This document shows positions 25,001-40,803 of a DNA stretch of 64,000 nt, one piece after another. The notes below the pieces were generated by a model that saw only the letters and a program-made list of their open reading frames with translations, did no database searches and was not told the origin of the DNA. Location: positions 3,224,001-3,288,000 of the forward strand of contig CM082595.2 of NCBI GenBank assembly GCA_040954595.2, in the 5' to 3' direction. The translations under genes and the position numbers were made by a program. This stretch comes from Balanoglossus misakiensis (taxonomy: Eukaryota > Hemichordata). Positions within the stretch are counted from its first letter, which is position 1, and each line of letters opens with the position of its first letter.

Positions 25001-26798
25001 GCCAGAGTTTGATGAAAAGTGCACGACGTGTACATGTACAGTAAGTTTAAACTTTCATTTCTCAACTTTTGACCTTCAGAGGTACGTCACAGTCGATTTT
25101 TTTTCTGGTTATAGCAAAACAATTATTCTGACTGTTCTTTTCCACCATCCAGAGACGAGCTGTTATTTGTGATCCGGTCATCTGCCCTCCTTTGAACTGC
25201 ACTGCACCGGTGGAAATGGACGGAGAGTGTTGTCCAGTGTGTCCGCCCGAAGGTGACCTTAATTCAGAGTTTGAAACAGGGCTGGAAGAATCAAGCAGTG
25301 ACGGTGAGTGAAAAACAGAAATGGCTAAGAATTCTCGCAAACTGGATTTTTTTGCACAAAAACATCTGACGCTTACTCCCGTGAGATGAGAGCAATGGTA
25401 TGATAGATATAATCAATTGATATTTTTTTATTTCAGACTGCTTCTATAAAGGCGATAAGAAGTACTATCCACTTGGCAGAACATGGCACCCCTACGTTCC
25501 ACCCTTTGGCTATATCCAATGTGCCATCTGTCAATGCATGGTAAGCTATATATTTTCTGTGGCATCGTTTGTATTTGGTTAAATTTGAAAATATTTTAAG
25601 AAGTTTCGTTGCAAGCCTTTTAAAAGATTCTGACAAGAAATTTCACGTTGCTTTCTGTAGCCCGGAAATGAGGTGAACTGCACAAAGGTCAAGTGTCCGA
25701 AATTGGACTGTCCAGACCCTGTTAGACTCAACGCAATGGATTGCTGCCAGACTTGTCCAGGTTGGTACTTCCACTATGCATAGTACGTCACTTCCGGTTT
25801 GGGGAGTCGCGCGTCGCATCAGACGTTGACGCCATCTTGAAACCCACAGTTCTTTTTGGATGTTTTCAATGCCTGCGCTGAGCACCGATATAAACTCAAC
25901 GAAATTTGCATGGATGTTGGTTAAATGATCATTTCTTTATGTCGCTTCATGTTTTTAAATCCCCCATCTCTGTTCTTTCTCAGAAAAACCAAGAGCCGTA
26001 CACATTTCAGAAATCCAGGCAGATTGGAAAGAAGGAAGTAAGTGTTACACTGTATTTCAGCATACTTAATATAAACTTTTAACCTCTAAAGTAAAAGGAA
26101 AATGGTGATTTATGAGGAGTTTCATATTTCTTGATCGACTGATTATTTGAATGCGAACACCATGCATTGGTCCACGAATCTTAACTGTTACTCTATATTT
26201 GCAGGTTGCTATGTCAACGGAAAGAGCTATGACAACGGCGACGAGTGGCAGCCGCAAATGGAGATAGCTTCGACGCAGACAAAAAATTGTGTGAGGTGCA
26301 AGTGCAAGGTAACTACACATTTAAAAATAAAATTAGTGCCTCTGAAAACGTGATGTAGCTACTCAATGCGATATGATGCAAACTTGTTGTGGAAATGACC
26401 GCAGAAATGCGTTGATGGTATCTCTTTTCATTATTAAAATATGTCACTCTAAACAAGTCTCTTTATTTTCCTACCAGGATGGTCAAACCAAATGTAGGCG
26501 CCGAAAATGTCCAACACTGGCCTGCGATCAGCCCATCGAAGTTGAAGGCGATTGCTGTCCCGTGTGTCCTGGTGAGTGTAATTTGTCATTTCTCATTTTC
26601 TTTGCCGCTGGGGGTGTGATGTCAGGATCAATACAATCTTAAATTCTGGTAATATGCAAAGTTTGTTATCCAAAGGCGTGTGATGTTTAGCACATGGACA
26701 AGGGAGTACAGCATATAAGTGCTTGTTTTAAAATTCATTTCAATCATCTTTTTACAGACGGTGTGGGGCATGACCAAAGTTCAGCCAGTACCACGTGA
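19008..26798 (+). CDS. CHRD: Chordin, secreted BMP antagonist
   Basis: Secreted dorsoventral patterning factor that binds and sequesters BMP ligands. 23 coding exons: 19008-19152, 19649-19752, 21346-21475, 21625-21723, 21836-21953, 22096-22189, 22336-22477, 22599-22748, 22883-22968, 23123-23273, 23410-23519, 23677-23796, 23941-24097, 24218-24453, 24586-24699, 24858-25040, 25153-25303, 25437-25540, 25661-25760, 25984-26037, 26205-26308, 26478-26571, 26758-26798. They sum to 928 codons plus stop; vertebrate chordin is about 950. N-terminal signal peptide ([18 protein letters not shown]). One von Willebrand C domain (exons 2-3, [16 protein letters not shown]). Four CHRD repeats (exons 4-16), each ending in an H/P-x-GE-hydrophobic-R-G motif ([21 protein letters not shown]). 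Then three more vWC domains (exons 16-17, 18-19, 21-22), each ending CCPVC or CCQTC. The order vWC-CHRDx4-vWCx3 is unique to chordin. Tolloid cleavage sites are expected but not identified. Intron 2 is the longest (1593 bases). Confidence 0.97.
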
Positions 26799-27547
26799 TC
26801 CGTAACACCCAATCAAAGTAAACGGAGAAGATCACGTGAGCGGAGTAATCCAGTTTGTCGAATTTACATACACCTTTTCCGAACCTTTTGTATTTATAGA
26901 TTATGAGAGTATATAATTTTTTAAATTTCCGGTCCTAACTTAAGATAAATTGCCAAATTAAGCAATTTTAACAAATTTGATCGTGTAAGATAGATTGAGA
27001 TGGGGAAAAATAATGTATAGCGCCAATATTTCCAAGAAGTCAAAAGTAAAACTATTTGAATAAGACATCTAACTGCAGATTATGAAGTACAAGTCTTGTA
27101 GAAATATGTAATTACAAGTATGTGAATAGTGTTCTGTACATTTTGCTTAAGTTCTAATGTAAATTAAAAACAAAAATCATGTTTTAAATCCGTGAAGATG
27201 TAGAATGACGAGACGTTACCATTCAAGTCGAGAGTACACCGCTTCAAGTTTCAATTGACGAGAATTCGAGTGGGTAGTGGTTTTGATAGAACAGTTCCTA
27301 GTGCCAAACATTTGTACTTGATAGCAGGCACACTAGCGTAAACGAACGTACAGTATATATGCGTATTACGATAGAATACCATGTCGTAATGTATACAGTG
27401 TAGGATACTTTGTATAATTGTTTCATATTGTGGGGCTGTATTGTAGCTGTTCATATTTTGGGATATCGTGTCTATAGGGAAACTTTGTATTTAAATGTCA
27501 ATAGTGTAGTATAGTATACCTAACCGTGTAGTATAAGTGTCTATAGT

Positions 27548-27639
27548 GTAGAATACTTCTGTGTATATGTGTAGAATACTTCTGTGTATATGTGTAGAAT
27601 ACTTCTGTGTATATGTGTAGAATACTTCTGTGTATATGT
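27548..27639. repeat. Four-copy 23-bp tandem repeat in chordin 3' UTR
   Basis: Four exact copies of a 23-base unit (gtagaatacttctgtgtata plus tgt) lie head to tail. Looser relatives of the unit occur on both sides (27500-27660). Confidence 0.93.
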
Positions 27640-27931
27640 GTCTATACTGTATATTTCTTTTGCATGAGTCAGTCTTGTAGAATAGACCAATGCAGTGGTG
27701 TCTATATAAACTTGAATAGACTGCGATTTATTCATTGCTGTGGAGTATGTAGTACATGTATACCTGTCTATAATGTAGAATATCGTTGATTTTAAAGTAT
27801 CTGCAGTTTTGAATAGATTGCAAGTTTTCAATGCTATGTATTTAGGTCGATGATCACTTATCTGTTTTAGCTGTACAAATCTTGGTAAGGCTAGATGCCC
27901 CGAATCGACTGCTGTACGAGTTATTCCTGGA

Positions 27932-27937
27932 AATAAA
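27932..27937 (+). terminator. Poly(A) signal of chordin
   Basis: Canonical AATAAA about 1.13 kb after the stop codon, with T-rich sequence just downstream. Confidence 0.6.
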
Positions 27938-27959
27938 ACGTTTTTACAACCCAAGATCA

Positions 27960-28609
27960 GTATGAACTCTGTTTCTGATTATTACCCACCCCCTCGCCAC
28001 CCCTATAGCGAGTATTGAGATCCTGACTAAGTGGAGTAACCGTGCAAAAACATATATCAGTCAACACGTAAGCAAAAATTGTATACACGTGATCATGATC
28101 TACTCAACGAGAATCCAATAATTTAATGACCATGTCAACTGGTGCAACTATTTACAGAAAACCACACCCTAAAAAATTGCCTTAATAGAAACAGAACGTA
28201 TAATTTACAATACCTCTGTAACAAAATGGTATGTGTGTGTGTGTGGACAACATTAAAATATATACATGTATTTACGTTTACCTTTAAAAAGAACACCTGA
28301 GTTAACTTTACAGTACATTCAATTTTTTCAATGAAATGTCACCGTTTACGAGAAAGAACAACGCAAATTTCCCCACTATCAACCCCTTTTTACGTTTAGT
28401 GGACTGCCTGAAACTCTAACTTACTATACATAATTATACATATATCTCAAAAATCTCAGAAACTAGTGTCCTAAACCTTTGTCCCTGCATTTGCTGAAAT
28501 AAACTAATGGTATAACATTTAACTTTTTTGAAAACGAAAATACGAGTTACTTGAATCAGTACAAAACGTTTGGATGTGTAACATCCGGTTTTGATACATT
28601 TGGGCTCTT
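27960..28609. other. Intergenic spacer between chordin and the cyclase 3' end
   Basis: A+T-rich, no coding features. Chordin and the cyclase gene converge here. Confidence 0.5.
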
Positions 28610-32125
<3,516 letters not shown>

Positions 32126-33441
32126 TTTGATTTCTGTATAACTCGGGCAAGAAGATTAAAGTTGGTTAAAACACCAGGAATCCAACTTTGGACTATTTTC
32201 TCGGTACTTTTGTTTTGGGTAGTATCAACTATGGATTCTCGTTCTACTGTGTTAAACAATTGGCTTAAAGCGCACATTCTATATAGCGAACGGATTAACT
32301 TGATAAATATTTCACTGGGAAACAAACGCTTTCTGCCACATAAACATTCAATGTCAACTATACAGGAACTAATGCGAAAACCAGTGATTGAAAATTGCGC
32401 CTTTAATTTCCTTGGCAACCCAGTTTTTTCCCTAGAAATAACGAATTGGTTTTCTCGGTCTCGCAGACTCAACTGGGACGAAACTACAAGATGAGGCGAC
32501 AACTAAAATTCTTGTCGATACTCAGAAGAAAAACACTGAAAAAGTCAAACATTACAGACTGATGATGTCAATTTAATTTTGGAGAACAAGAAAACAAAAT
32601 CTCACTCACCTTAATGTTATTCAGCCTAGCAAGTAAGATCAATTACCGCAGGAACGACAGAACATCAGAGAGACGTAATCGGGCGCATCCGCAAAAATGA
32701 GCCAAACTGTCTCCAAAATCGCAGATCAACTGATGCCAAAATATACAGTGAAACTATGACAACGCATCAACAAACAATTATAAAAAACAGTCATTTTGTT
32801 TATAAGATAAAAGTTGGTACGATGATATCTAAGGTTAAGTTTTATTGGCTCTCGCGACAAAAGTCAATTACTTTAGACCAATCAAAACACGCTTCTTTTT
32901 AGCTTTCCTGTTGTCGTAGAATCACGCCGACCACGTGGCTCAAATCACCTGCAATTTACATTGGTAATCGTTGTCATAGAGACATGTCCCTTTGTAGATC
33001 ATTGATTGGTTCTCATCGGTTCTTCCCGTTGTGGATATACCCTGAGATAATTATAGGGTTGTCTTTCTCGTTTTAATTGTATGATGGCGTGGTTTCTCGT
33101 TAAGAGCCCCGCGTTCGACTCTCACAAGGACATGCGAATTCATTATGATGAGTTTGTCGCGTTAACAAGCGTGATCACGACACGTGGCTGTCACAGCGTG
33201 CGCGTCCTAATTGATTTGATGAGAAACCCCGCGTCCATTCAAATAACCGCATCAGTAGCGCGCTCACCATGGTAATAAGTGCGATCACTATGACATGCAA
33301 CCTGGGAGACCGTGTGATGTTGAGCTCAATACGTGCACGTAGAAACAGATATTTATTCTCGTTTGCTGCAGTAAAGTGTGTTTCAGTATCATCATGCAAT
33401 GTTTGATGGTTTGCAACACTGCCCGACGGGCAACTCTACTC

Positions 33442-33533
<92 letters not shown>

Positions 33534-35200
33534 CGACCGAAAATAATGGAAATGATACCACTTTTAAACAAATTATCTACCAAAATACTAGTGCATTGTA
33601 TCAATACAGACCCGTATTTGTTTAGATATTATAGATATTTTATGTGCAAATGGCCTGATTATTGGGAAACTAAGGGTCATTCTTGTGTAGCATATCCCAC
33701 CTTTAATTAAGGTGATCTCAGGCTACTTGACGTCGTCTCATGTCATCGGTGCAGGCTCGAGTAAACTGATTAGTATAGATGAGTCTTTCTTACACTCAAG
33801 GTAATTCACGCCGCTTTCATCCTTTGTTGTTTGATCACACGTCTCATTACCGTTTAATTGATTCGTGTCTTCGCAGTGGAAATTGCCACTTCCTTTTCAC
33901 GCCATGTGAGATTTTGCAACCGATTCTGAATCAAACACAAGATGACGACCGCCCAGGCTGGAAGCGTGTGCCATATCCAGGCTATCACAGAACAGCTGAA
34001 GCAATTACTCTTTCAGTGCTTCGCGTCTCGCTAAAATCAAACCAGTTTTCGCCCCAAATTAGGCCAATTGTACGGCTCTAGCGGGTCGCGGTTTCCGGGC
34101 CAATTATTGGGTGAAACCCAGGCGGGTGTCCTGTCTCTTTTGCTTTAAAAACAAGTGGCCCAGCCGCCGCATCGTAATATCGGAAACGGAGACATCCGAA
34201 CCATCGATCGACGGATCAGACCAGATTTCTTGAAATCTGTTTTCGAGTGCAAGGTAAGGGACGCGCGCGACACCCGAGGTAAGTATTGGTCAATTTTGTT
34301 AAACAAGGTTGAAGTTAGTGGAAACAATTTCTGTTTATAAGCCTATTGTCTAGATGTGATTATTTTACGACGAGAGCTCCAATATCAAACACGATAGTGC
34401 ACAAAATGTTGAATAAGGCCTATAAAGCAATATAACGTTAAGTTTTAATAACGCCAGAGGAGGCACGGATTCCGAAGAAATAGACCGTATATATCTGGGC
34501 GCAATTTGCTGTGATAGTTGTCTTATTCTCCGTTCTTTTTCCCCGGAGAATAAGTTCACTATTGCACCACAGTGCTTCCAACATCATCGACAGGATTCGC
34601 GCGAAAGACGACGAGTTCGAGACGATGTGAATTCACTCCCATGAGAGACCTGTTACATTGTTTCAAGCCAACACTACACTATACAAAGCTACCGAGGAAA
34701 GGTAGACCAAGACAGAAAGCTCAAGAAAAGAAAGTTTATCACTTCTAACTTTTATTCACATTTCGGGTCGCTCGCCTATGTATCCAAGCACACACAGACG
34801 CACATTTGGCAAGCGAACACGTGGCCATGACCGCCACCAGTTTGGTGATGAGTGAGACGTTTAATCAGTCAGTGCTGAGATTAATGTGTTATTAATCTTT
34901 TAAGGGAGGGTCTTTTAAACTCGTTTCAATTTCATCTTTATGTCACTGTACATATCAGTGCAATCAACCAACCCCTTTTCCGGTTATCCCAGAATTCATA
35001 CGCTCTTATACGTCATTATCAAAATGGCAGACGACATGCAAGTTTTGTCGTCTGCAGATTATTTAGACTTTTGCCAATCTACGGAGTTTTCGCGAAGTTC
35101 AGTGTATCAGTGTGGTAGGAGAAAAAGGTAGAGTTGATTTGTGGTTCATAGGAACATTACCGGATTTCTACGCGCTGGATTTTACATATTTTAAAGTGTT
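32126..35200. other. Intergenic region, no gene recognised
   Basis: Includes the upstream region of the cyclase gene. No domain-bearing frame or splice-consistent exon series was found on either strand. It contains the AG microsatellite at 33444-33530. Confidence 0.5.
33444..33530. repeat. (AG)n microsatellite
   Basis: An uninterrupted AG dinucleotide run of about 87 bases. The Arg-Glu alternating frame across it is an artefact. Confidence 0.97.
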
Positions 35201-35232
35201 ATGTTAGGCCAGGAGGTGAAGACTATGGTACG

Positions 35233-35341
35233 CTAGCTGTGGGTCCATATATATGTTGTGTTTTCAGACGGGATTTTCTAGCTTTTTAAGCTGATTTTGA
35301 GTCATCGTCTGAAAACACCACAGCTATGGATCCACAGCTAG
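35233..35341. repeat. 109-bp imperfect inverted repeat (hairpin)
   Basis: The left arm (about 35233-35270, from ctagctgtgggtccat to gtgttttcagacg) pairs with the right arm (about 35306-35341, from cgtctgaaaacac to atggatccacagctag). The loop is about 35 bases. It could be a small fold-back MITE; no target duplication is certain. Confidence 0.7.
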
Positions 35342-35594
35342 TGTGTTTCGCGAGGAATTCTCCGAAGCACGGTCATTTTGTGGAGTGACCGTGTACGCGT
35401 GTCCCAAGCTTTGATGAACTGACGTTGGGGTGTAACTATGGGCAACGGACATTCGCCCTCTCCCCCTCCCCTTTCCATCGAACACATAAACTGACTTTAT
35501 TTGGATTCTGTGTTGACATTTTTCAAGTTTGGACAAAGACTATCCTTGCTTACGAGTCTCTGGAGGCCAACGGAATTTGTTGTGATGCGGGACA

Positions 35595-35730
35595 ATGAAC
35601 CTTATGATGCAGGACATTTTGACATTTTTGACTTTGAGTATAAGTTATAACCTTTGCGCGCACGAAGAGGAATGTGTTAACGCTCAACAGGATGGACAGG
35701 ACAGCCCAAAAGATGTCGATGTACCGCAAG
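35595..35730 (+). CDS. Possible first exon of a secreted protein (orphan)
   Basis: A short frame starts MNLMMQDILTFLTLSISY, resembling a signal peptide. It continues through an acidic, Gln/Asp-rich stretch and reaches a good donor (CAAG|GTAAGC) at 35730. I could not find a downstream exon continuing the frame: the acceptor near 35932 leads straight to a stop. It may be a broken gene, a short secreted peptide, or chance. Confidence 0.2.
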
Positions 35731-36162
35731 GTAAGCCATGGCCTTTTAGATGGCTAAGATGGCAAACCCACAAAAATTGTATTTGTAGTTGGTAATCCAC
35801 CAGTACGTAGTGTGGTAGTGCATGTAGTGATAGTGACGTTGTGTTCTGTTTATGTGTGAGAGTGTTTTGAGACCTGTTTCCGGTCGACTTGTATGTTCCT
35901 TTCGTTTGTGAAAACTGAAGAACTGATTTGACCAGCACCAACCTAGCTTCGCCCAAAGCCACCAGTACTACATGGTGAGTAAATATTACTGTGGCACACA
36001 AGGCAGCGTGGAATCGGTAAGGTAAGAATTTTTCGACCAACCACAGTCCCTCTTTCACCCGCCCAACACACCCCTAACTGAAAATGCGCGCCCCCTTCCC
36101 TTTACTTCGCTTGATTGGTTGGCATGGCATGACGCGAATGCGGACGTACTTCGGTAATGCGT

Positions 36163-36217
36163 ACATAGATAGATATATAGATAGATACATACATAGATAC
36201 ATACATAGATAGATACA
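36163..36217. repeat. TAGA/TACA simple repeat
   Basis: Interrupted tetranucleotide repeat of ATAG and ATAC units, downstream of the lectin stop codon. Confidence 0.85.
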
Positions 36218-36699
36218 TTCACACAGTGATACAATTACATTCAGGCTGCTGATAGATGATTTATTTCAAGAAAAGATGAAAAGAAATCGTCAGGTACTGA
36301 CATATTATAATGGATTTATCAATGGAAATGGGAATGTTGATTCGATTCACGTCATTTGCTGGTTGCTACTCCGCGAGATGTGCCCCCTCCGTCTACTGGA
36401 AGCCTGTATTGGTGATAAAATATGAAAAGAACGCAACTTATCAAGAGATCATGTATGGAAAAAACGATGTTAACAGTACAAGGTAGTGTGGGTGATACAT
36501 GGATACATGTACTTTGTGTAAAAGTTCATGACTCATATGTGTCAACTTTGTGCCTGCTACATTTGGTCATACATTATTCTGGGCTGACAGAAGAACGCCA
36601 AAGTAAAACGTCAAGTGACGTTTGCCAATTATGGGATGAAGATTATTTCTTTCCAACGTGAAGTAATTTCACACTTGAAATATGAAACATGAAATAAAA

Positions 36700-38957
36700 T
36701 CATGATGACACACCTGGTTTTTCGCAGATGTACCAGGAGTCCGGAAAGTCATACCAGTCAAAAGGGCGGTCGTTCCACTTATAGTTAGAATGGTCACTGC
36801 TTCTCAATTCGATTTCACCACAGACTGAAACGCTCCCATTGTCATGATTGTTGGGCTCACCAGGTTGCCATGGCATAAAACTTTCATCCACAGCTGTTCC
36901 ATCTGACCATGTGTAGCCCTCACCAGGCTATAGTATAATATAGTATAATTGTTATGTGACATATAATAAGTATAAAGTGAAGTGTGTCTATTGAGCCACA
37001 GTTAATGCTAACTGTAGCCCTGCGTACAGGTCTGCGTGTCTCCACCACCGTGTAACGCCAGGAACACATAGATATATTCGCACATAGACATTCACACAGA
37101 CCTTTATGATTTTTGTCAAACCCATAGCATTCATTATCATGTAACAAGTCGTAACCTGTCACTTACTGAACATACTCATACTCACCGTGAATAGCAACCC
37201 GATGAAAGGATTGCATTCGAATAGTGGCTTGCAGTTTGTCGTGTTGAGCTTCGAAACTTCCATAGACAGCCAAGAGTGTACGTCTTGTGTGTCTTTGGCT
37301 AAATGGCCCCCGTCACTTTGGCAACGATCTTCAGCTTCGTGCCACCTCAGTTTGTTGGTACCGAAATAATAACAGGTTGAAGCATGGTGTTTCCAGCCAC
37401 TGGGACATTCGACCGCTTATGGAATATAAAAAGGGCGTGGTGTCAATTGTGTGTTGAGTGGGGTCAATAAGACTGCATTTTTGGAATCAGTGTAATTGTT
37501 TACACCCAATGGACTTCTCAAGCCTTCCTTACCAAAATTTCTGGTTAAACCCCGGTGCGGGGTATAAAAGACCCCCCAAATCAGTGGCGAATCTTAATGC
37601 CGTTTGACTGACAACAGACAACACCAACGATCTTGGCTCTATGAAAATCGGCCCAAACAGGTCCAAGCATAAAGAATTACACCACACAACGACAGTAGTT
37701 GGCTTTATAAACACACACAACATAAAGTTATCGACGAAAAAGTACACGAGCTTATGAAACAACGATGATTTTGGGAGAAATCTGGTTTCAGTGCTTTTCA
37801 GAAGCGTCCCTGGGAAACAATAACCACGCCATTCAAACAGTTGTCAATCGCGTGGAAGTGTGAAGTGTTCAATTATTTTCTGTGTACATGAGAGCAATTA
37901 CACAGTCATTATGCACGACGACCACTCCCAAATAAACAACTATACAAACACACGTTAATCCGAACCCCAGGACTTTCCGCACCGGCCTTTAAAGGCACCT
38001 ATCTCCTACTGTAACAGTAGGGAAACGACAGCATGTGTACCTTCCCCTTTGATGGAACACATTACTCATATTTTCAGAGTTACTCGCAAACTTGGAAATG
38101 TATCAAGTACATGGACAAAGCGTAGTACAGAGAAAAAGTCATCAGCACGGAATCGTTTGGTCTTTTGCTGGAGTTTACCTTGAACTGTTGGCTGCAATGT
38201 CTTTGTAGCATTCTCTGCAGATACTGTATGTTCTTCATTCTCTGCAGATACTGTATGTTCTTCATTCTCTGCAGATACTGTATGTTCTTCATTCTCTGCA
38301 GATACTGTATGTTCTTGTGTGTAGTAAGACAAAACACTCACAGCGTTGGCTAAGCCACCTTTAAAATAATAACGCACATAGAATGTTTAAGTTATCCTCT
38401 GAACTGCAATTTATAGCCAGACTTTAGGGGTATTAATGACATATATTGCAGGTCATCCCGTATTGTAATATTAATTATGCATGGATGAGTAGGTGTCCAA
38501 ACTGTTTCCTTCTAACCCAAGATAATAATCACTTCACACTAGTCGACAATATCTGCGGTTCACCTCATAAGAAAAAAATCAACATACCGAAAAACAGACC
38601 AGCTCCTACGAGGAATAATCCTGTAATTGCAATGAATATCCCGATGTACAATCTTCTTGATTTATTTTTCTTTGAATCTGTCTAAAGAATTGAATCAAAA
38701 TTACTGTATCTCTTCACATCTGTGTCTCTCTGTGGCATCGTAATCGTTTACCACATTTGTGAGTATTGGCATATGTGAACGTACTTTTATTAACAGCATA
38801 TACAGACGCAGAGATGAGTCGCAATGCTTACCTCAATTTTCGTCAATTCTGTCGGGGGGTTACATATTTTAGACGAAGCGTTCAATATTTATCGTTTCTA
38901 AAAATCCATAGTCTCACTTACCTTATCCCTAAATGGTGCTACTTTGTTGTTTTTCAT
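36700..38957 (-). CDS. Type II transmembrane C-type lectin with repeat stalk
   Basis: Predicted cell-surface carbohydrate-binding receptor. Five exons: 38922-38957, 38588-38681, 38179-38358, 37186-37415, 36700-36927; exactly 255 codons plus stop. Short basic cytosolic tail (about 1-22), one membrane segment about 23-44 (IGIFIAITGLFLVGAGLFF), a stalk about 45-103 with four tandem copies of a nine-residue unit (HTVSAENEE-type), and a C-terminal C-type lectin domain about 104-252. The domain shows the usual cysteines (VECPSGW, CYYFG, EDRC, VCGEI, YICEKP). It also has EPN (PWQPGEPNN) and WND (YKWNDRP), the calcium-dependent mannose/GlcNAc-type signature. No kinase or ITIM motif is seen in the tail. 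The first exon is only 12 codons, chosen because it starts with ATG, ends in a GTAAGT donor and preserves frame. I do not assign a vertebrate orthologue. Confidence 0.85.
38210..38317. repeat. Coding minisatellite, 4 x 27 bp
   Basis: Four copies of a 27-base unit (attctctgcagatactgtat plus gttcttc), identical apart from the outer edge, lie inside exon 3 of the lectin gene. The unit length is a multiple of three, so copy number can vary without breaking the frame. Confidence 0.95.
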
Positions 38958-39537
38958 CTTGGAGGTAAAATAAATTGGGTTTCGTCCCTCTCCTTGCTGT
39001 CACAGTGCTTCACTGTCGAGGAGCTTTTCTGACTTTCCGAAATCAGACGCAACACATTTTAAACAGCAAAGACTTAAAAAGTTTGGAGGGCTATCTTGAA
39101 CTTTCTTTTCTGAAAATCTGTAACCGTCGGCCATACCCCCTTGAACACAGGTCAATAAATGTGGACAGCAACACGTAGCCAAGCAACACAAATTAGGTTT
39201 AAGAATTGGATAAAACGGTCATTTATTCAGGTAAATGTACTTTAATGGGAACGCTATTCACTATTTTAAAAAGTACACAGCCCAGTGTGTCGGGTTTCAA
39301 CTGAGACTACTTGGGTTCAAAAGGGTGTTAAGAAATTGCCACAGGTCTCCCTATTCACCTACTCAAGTTGCTTGCTTCAGGACCCTCCAATGTTCTTATA
39401 TTAGCGAGTCGCATTATCTCGAAGTTGGCAATTGAAATGTTCACACACTTTCTTATCCCCTCCCCAAGAAAAAATAGAGTATATAGCCAGACCTTCTGCC
39501 AAACAGAAAATATACATGGTAGCGTCATTTCCATTAT

Positions 39538-39543
39538 TTTATT
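39538..39543 (-). terminator. Poly(A) signal of the beta-lactamase-like gene
   Basis: AATAAA on the minus strand about 80 bases beyond the stop codon. Confidence 0.5.
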
Positions 39544-39623
39544 TTCAAACTATTGACAATGATTGGCCTGAGCGAGATATGAGAAAAAGTTCAGGACTGA
39601 TTTTCGAGATGCTGTACTGTATT

Positions 39624-40738
39624 CTAGCTCTCTTTATTTACACTATCGTAAGTTGCTTTTACAAGGTCTATGTAACGTTTATCATCCCCCATCGCAAACG
39701 GTGACAACTTAGTTGTGACATATGCAAATGATAGAGTCTTCTGATGGTCGAAAAAGGCACCCTGTCCGCCATATCCATTGTGACCATAAACATTCTCCAG
39801 GTTTACCTGGTAAAAGAAAATAATTTTAATTAAATCATAAATGCAGAAAAGACACATTGCCAAATATATTCTGAATAAAATCCCATTTTAGATTTCACTG
39901 TACCTCTGGTATGACATTGAAATGAGGATGAAATCCCAGGCACCACTGTGTGTTGGTCATCATTACAAGGTCTAGTTTCTCATCCCTGCGGCCGGTCATG
40001 ATTTTCTCGATGGTCTCCGGTGACAACAATCGTCTTCCCTCAAATTCACCACCGTTAGCCAATATGGCGTACAGCTTGGCAAGACCCCTGGCGGTTCCTA
40101 TTCCGTTCACGGATGGGATTTCGCTGCCACGGAATTCTATCGTTCCCATCTTTGGAAACTAATAAAAACAAAGAAGAGGTAATCCAGCAATCTATCTAGC
40201 AAACTTGTTACCTCATATAGCTGCCATAATTATATGAAATGTTAAACGAGTAACACACCCATTTATTCAACTGCCCATTGCGAAAGTGAACAACTATAGT
40301 AGTATGTGAACATGGGTATTAAAATCCCCACAAAGTCAAAGTAGTGTCATCAGTCGACTAAGTGAATATCACAGAATATGTATAAGTGTCTCAATCCCAA
40401 ATCAATTTAGCTCAAATGGAAGTTGTTGGAATGTTGTCTTCTTGCTAAAGTATCATTTGTGAAATTGTGTAGATCTCACTTACAGTAGTAATCTGACTGT
40501 TATTCTGGAAAACCTTGGACGGCAGACTCTTCTTATCAAACATGGCCAGCATGAAGCTTCTGTATCTTGAACTGAGTAACATTCTCAGCATACTGTAGAA
40601 TGGGGCAGGTGGTACAAGACTGGCAACGCGGTGATTCTCTTCCGTGGGAATTCCCATATGGAAGTCTATATCTGTGAAAATATTACACAGATGTCTAAGG
40701 GAGTAAGTAGTGATTGGAGATGACAATCAAAACAACCA

Positions 40739-40803
<65 letters not shown>

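Larger units (their letters stand above)
26799..27955 (+). other. Chordin 3' UTR
   Basis: Runs from the chordin stop to just past the AATAAA at 27932. It is A+T-rich, lacks reading frames and carries a 23-bp tandem array. The extent is inferred from the first good poly(A) signal. Confidence 0.6.

Noticed and set aside
33378-33710. Frame with an Arg-Glu alternating run
   Set aside because: It is an AG dinucleotide repeat; flanks show no domain or splice support.
35684-36058. 124-residue minus-strand frame
   Set aside because: No recognisable features; it overlaps the possible plus-strand exon and lacks splice support.
38210-38317. CRISPR-like regular repeat
   Set aside because: Repeats are directly adjacent with no spacers and lie in frame within an animal exon.
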